Shown here piece by piece: positions 4,274-6,492 of a DNA stretch of 6,492 nt. Under the pieces are notes generated by a model. It saw only the letters and a list, made by a program, of their open reading frames with translations. It did not search any database and was not told where the DNA came from. The first letter of the stretch is position 1. Every line of letters begins with the position of its first letter. The position numbers and the translations under genes are program-made. The stretch is from an uncultured bacterium. Its GTDB lineage: Bacteria > Armatimonadota > UBA5829 > DSUL01. The stretch is from positions 1 through 6,492 of the forward strand of contig CALCJH010000418.1 in NCBI GenBank assembly GCA_937967775.1, written 5' to 3'.

Positions 4274-6492
4274 ATGACGACAAAGATCAAACCCCTGTTG
4301 CTCATAATCCTCGCGCTGGTGCTGGCGTCGTCCCTGGCTGCGGCGGGAACGGAACCCTACGCGGACATCCGGGAGACACGGCTGGAAAACGGCCTGACCA
4401 TCCTGACCCGTGAAGTGCGGGCGGCGCCCGTTGTGTGTGTCAACATCGTCTACGGGGTGGGATCGCGCAACGAATACACAGGCATTACGGGAGCCTCCCA
4501 TCTGCTGGAGCATATGCTCTTCAAAGGAACAGAAAAGTTCCCGAAGGGCTCCATCGAGGCCCTGGTGCGCCAGCGGGGCGGAGTCAGCAACGCGGCCACA
4601 TCCACAGACTATACCTATTACTGGCACCTCATCCAGAGCGACTATCTGGATCTGATACTGGAGATCGAAGCGGACCGGATGCGCAGAGCGCTGATTTCTC
4701 CGGAAGACCTGTCCGCCGAGATGGTGGTGGTCCGCTCCGAGCTGGAGGGACGCGAGAACAGTCCGGACACCCTCCTATACGATCTGGTCAACGCCACCGC
4801 GTTCACAGCGCACCCCTACCAGTGGCCCATCATCGGCTGGCGAAGCGACGTGGAGGGCATGAGCAGGGACCAGATATACGCGCACTACCGAACCCACTAC
4901 CTCCCCGGGAACGCCACGCTAGTATTGGTGGGCGATTTCGACACGGATGAAGCCGTGGAAGCGGTACGCAGGCAGTTCGGGGGCATCCCGGCATCCCCCT
5001 TGCCCCCTCCCGTCCACACTGTCGAGCCGGCCCAGCGGGGGGAACGGCGCGCAAAGCTGGAGGGTGAAGGGTCGCTGGAGCGGGCTCTGCTGGCCTGGCG
5101 CATTCCGGAGGGTACCCACGAAGACATCCCAACGCTGGACGTGCTGGAGCAGATCCTTTCAGGGGGACGGTCCAGCAGGCTTCATCAGGCACTGGTGGAA
5201 TCCGGGCTCGCCACGTCGGTCTGGGCCTATTCGGCAAGCAGGAAGGATCCCTCGCTGTTCTATATCGGCGCCACGGCGCAGCAGGGGCGGACCGCCCAGC
5301 AACTCGAAGATGCGATCCTGCAGGAGATCCGGCGCATTCAGGAAGAGGAACCTTCAGCTGAGGAGTCGGCGCGTGCCATCCGTCAGATCCGCGCCTCGTT
5401 CATTTTCACCGGCGACGATCTGCGAGCGCAGGCGCGGGTCATCGGCAGCTTCGCCGTCACGACGGGACTTGAGAAACTGAAGGGCTACCTGTCTGCCATC
5501 GAAAAGGTCACCCCCGCGGCTGTATCCCGCGTGGCACGGACCTATCTGATGCGCCAGGCGATGACCGCGGGTCACTTTCTGCCAACCGGCGGCGCCCGGC
5601 CGGAAGCTCCCGCAGGTCCGCCGCAGATGCAGCAGCATTACCGGTCGGACTCAATGCCGGTGGTCGAAGATGCCACCCCGCCACCGGCGAGTTCCGACGC
5701 CTCCTCTCCCCGGAAAATCCGGCCATCGCGTTTCGAGCTGGAGAACGGGCTGACGCTGATCGTGCTGGACAACCCGGCCAACCCTTCCATCAGTATCGCA
5801 GGCAAGCTGAACGCGGGGTCCTGGCTGGAAGAAGGATTCCCCCGCGGCACATCGCGGCTTATGACGGAAATGCTGACGCGGGGAAGCGCGAGACGGAGCA
5901 GCCTGGAATTCGCCACCGCAGTGGAGGATCTGGGAGCGTCGCTCTCCTTCTCACCCGGCGTGGAGGGAACGCTCATCTCAGGCAAGTGCCTTGCTGGGGA
6001 TTTCCGGCAGTGGGCGCGGCTGCTCGCGGAAGCGTTGCGGGAACCGGCTTTCGATGCCGAAGAGCTAGAAAAAGCCCGGCGCGTGGCGCTGTCGCGGCTG
6101 GATGCTCAGAAGGAATCCCCTGCTGCCGTCGCCGAGCGCGCTCTTATGAATGCGCTTTATCCCGGGGGACATCCTTACCATCCGGGCACTCTGGAGGAGG
6201 AGCGTGAGGGACTGCTGGCCGTTCAGCAACCGCACCTCCGAGATTTCCACCGGCGGTTCGTGGGGCCCCGCGGAACCGTGCTGGTTGTGGTGGGAGATAT
6301 CCGCCCGGAGGAGTGTCTGCACACCGTACGGGAAGCGTTTTCAGCGTGGGAACCCCAGCCGGGGTACCGCAATGCGGAGATCGTGGATCCGCCTCCTGCC
6401 GCATCCCAGACCATCATCATCCCCCTGCCGGGAAAAACGGAGACCACCATTCTATGGGGATGGCACGGACGGCTGAAACGAAGCGACCCGGA
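4274..6492 (+). CDS. Exported M16 (insulinase/pitrilysin) family zinc metallopeptidase, tandem type, 3' end missing
   Basis: The frame is open from ATG 4274 to the window edge: 739 codons plus two bases, no stop seen. Residues 1-24 are a signal peptide (lysines, LLLIILALVLA core, likely cleavage after AAA at 22-24), so the enzyme acts outside the cytoplasmic membrane. The first half has the M16 inverted zinc site HLLEH at 76-80 (H76, catalytic E79, H80) and the third ligand E156 in VVRSELEG, 76 residues after H80, which is family spacing. The M16C-type domain follows at about 195-375. A Pro/Ser/Ala-rich linker at about 438-482 leads to a second M16 unit (FELENGLTLIV at 487-497). Its site position reads RLMTE (528-532), with no zinc ligands, and a second M16C domain begins near 650. 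Known tandem members of this kind are near 900 residues, so perhaps 150-200 residues lie outside. Family enzymes cleave short or unfolded peptides; the substrate here is unknown. It diverges from sppA. Confidence 0.92.
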   Translation, partial: MTTKIKPLLLIILALVLASSLAAAGTEPYADIRETRLENGLTILTREVRAAPVVCVNIVYGVGSRNEYTGITGASHLLEHMLFKGTEKFPKGSIEALVRQRGGVSNAATSTDYTYYWHLIQSDYLDLILEIEADRMRRALISPEDLSAEMVVVRSELEGRENSPDTLLYDLVNATAFTAHPYQWPIIGWRSDVEGMSRDQIYAHYRTHYLPGNATLVLVGDFDTDEAVEAVRRQFGGIPASPLPPPVHTVEPAQRGERRAKLEGEGSLERALLAWRIPEGTHEDIPTLDVLEQILSGGRSSRLHQALVESGLATSVWAYSASRKDPSLFYIGATAQQGRTAQQLEDAILQEIRRIQEEEPSAEESARAIRQIRASFIFTGDDLRAQARVIGSFAVTTGLEKLKGYLSAIEKVTPAAVSRVARTYLMRQAMTAGHFLPTGGARPEAPAGPPQMQQHYRSDSMPVVEDATPPPASSDASSPRKIRPSRFELENGLTLIVLDNPANPSISIAGKLNAGSWLEEGFPRGTSRLMTEMLTRGSARRSSLEFATAVEDLGASLSFSPGVEGTLISGKCLAGDFRQWARLLAEALREPAFDAEELEKARRVALSRLDAQKESPAAVAERALMNALYPGGHPYHPGTLEEEREGLLAVQQPHLRDFHRRFVGPRGTVLVVVGDIRPEECLHTVREAFSAWEPQPGYRNAEIVDPPPAASQTIIIPLPGKTETTILWGWHGRLKRSDP

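Noticed and set aside
4077..4283. Longer sppA form starting at 4283
   Set aside because: The 69 extra residues resemble no SppA N-terminus, would overlap the M16 start and remove the promoter; a good ribosome site favours 4076.
3830..4627. Minus-strand ORF of 265 codons crossing sppA, the intergenic gap and the M16 start
   Set aside because: It is out of frame with sppA and antisense to the M16 zinc site; both overlapped genes have clear catalytic motifs, so this is a shadow.

Overview
This window is ordinary housekeeping chromosome from a GC-rich bacterium. It holds three recognisable protein genes and no mobile element, CRISPR array, rRNA or tRNA that I can see. Signal-peptide and membrane-anchored proteases show a normal bacterial envelope, but the phylum cannot be fixed from this sequence. 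DNA polymerase I with a dead proofreading domain, beside a single-domain SppA, fits several GC-rich lineages such as Armatimonadota or Chloroflexota; this is only a guess.

Layout. Bases 1-294 hold no convincing gene. They carry a weak terminator-like hairpin after polA and a possible leftward promoter that may serve a gene beyond the left edge. The minus strand then carries polA (DNA polymerase I, 295-2934, GTG start) and, just upstream of it, sppA (signal peptide peptidase, 2943-4076). These two form a tight operon: the sppA stop codon lies inside the polA Shine-Dalgarno sequence. Bases 4077-4273 form a divergent intergenic region with a sigma70-like promoter for each direction and three short perfect inverted repeats. 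From 4274 to the right edge the plus strand carries an exported M16 zinc peptidase of the tandem type. It is cut off by the window end after 739 codons.

How the genes relate. sppA and the M16 gene share one control region, and both products act at or outside the cytoplasmic membrane: SppA cleaves leftover signal peptides in the membrane, and the M16 enzyme cleaves peptides after export. Shared peptide turnover is a plausible link but is inferred from position only. polA, for repair and primer removal, appears to ride on the sppA transcript. I found no strong evidence of a previously undescribed system. The points most worth a second look are the lost proofreading site in PolA, the one-active-half/one-dead-half M16 protein, the stop/ribosome-site overlap between sppA and polA, and the palindromes in the divergent promoter region.
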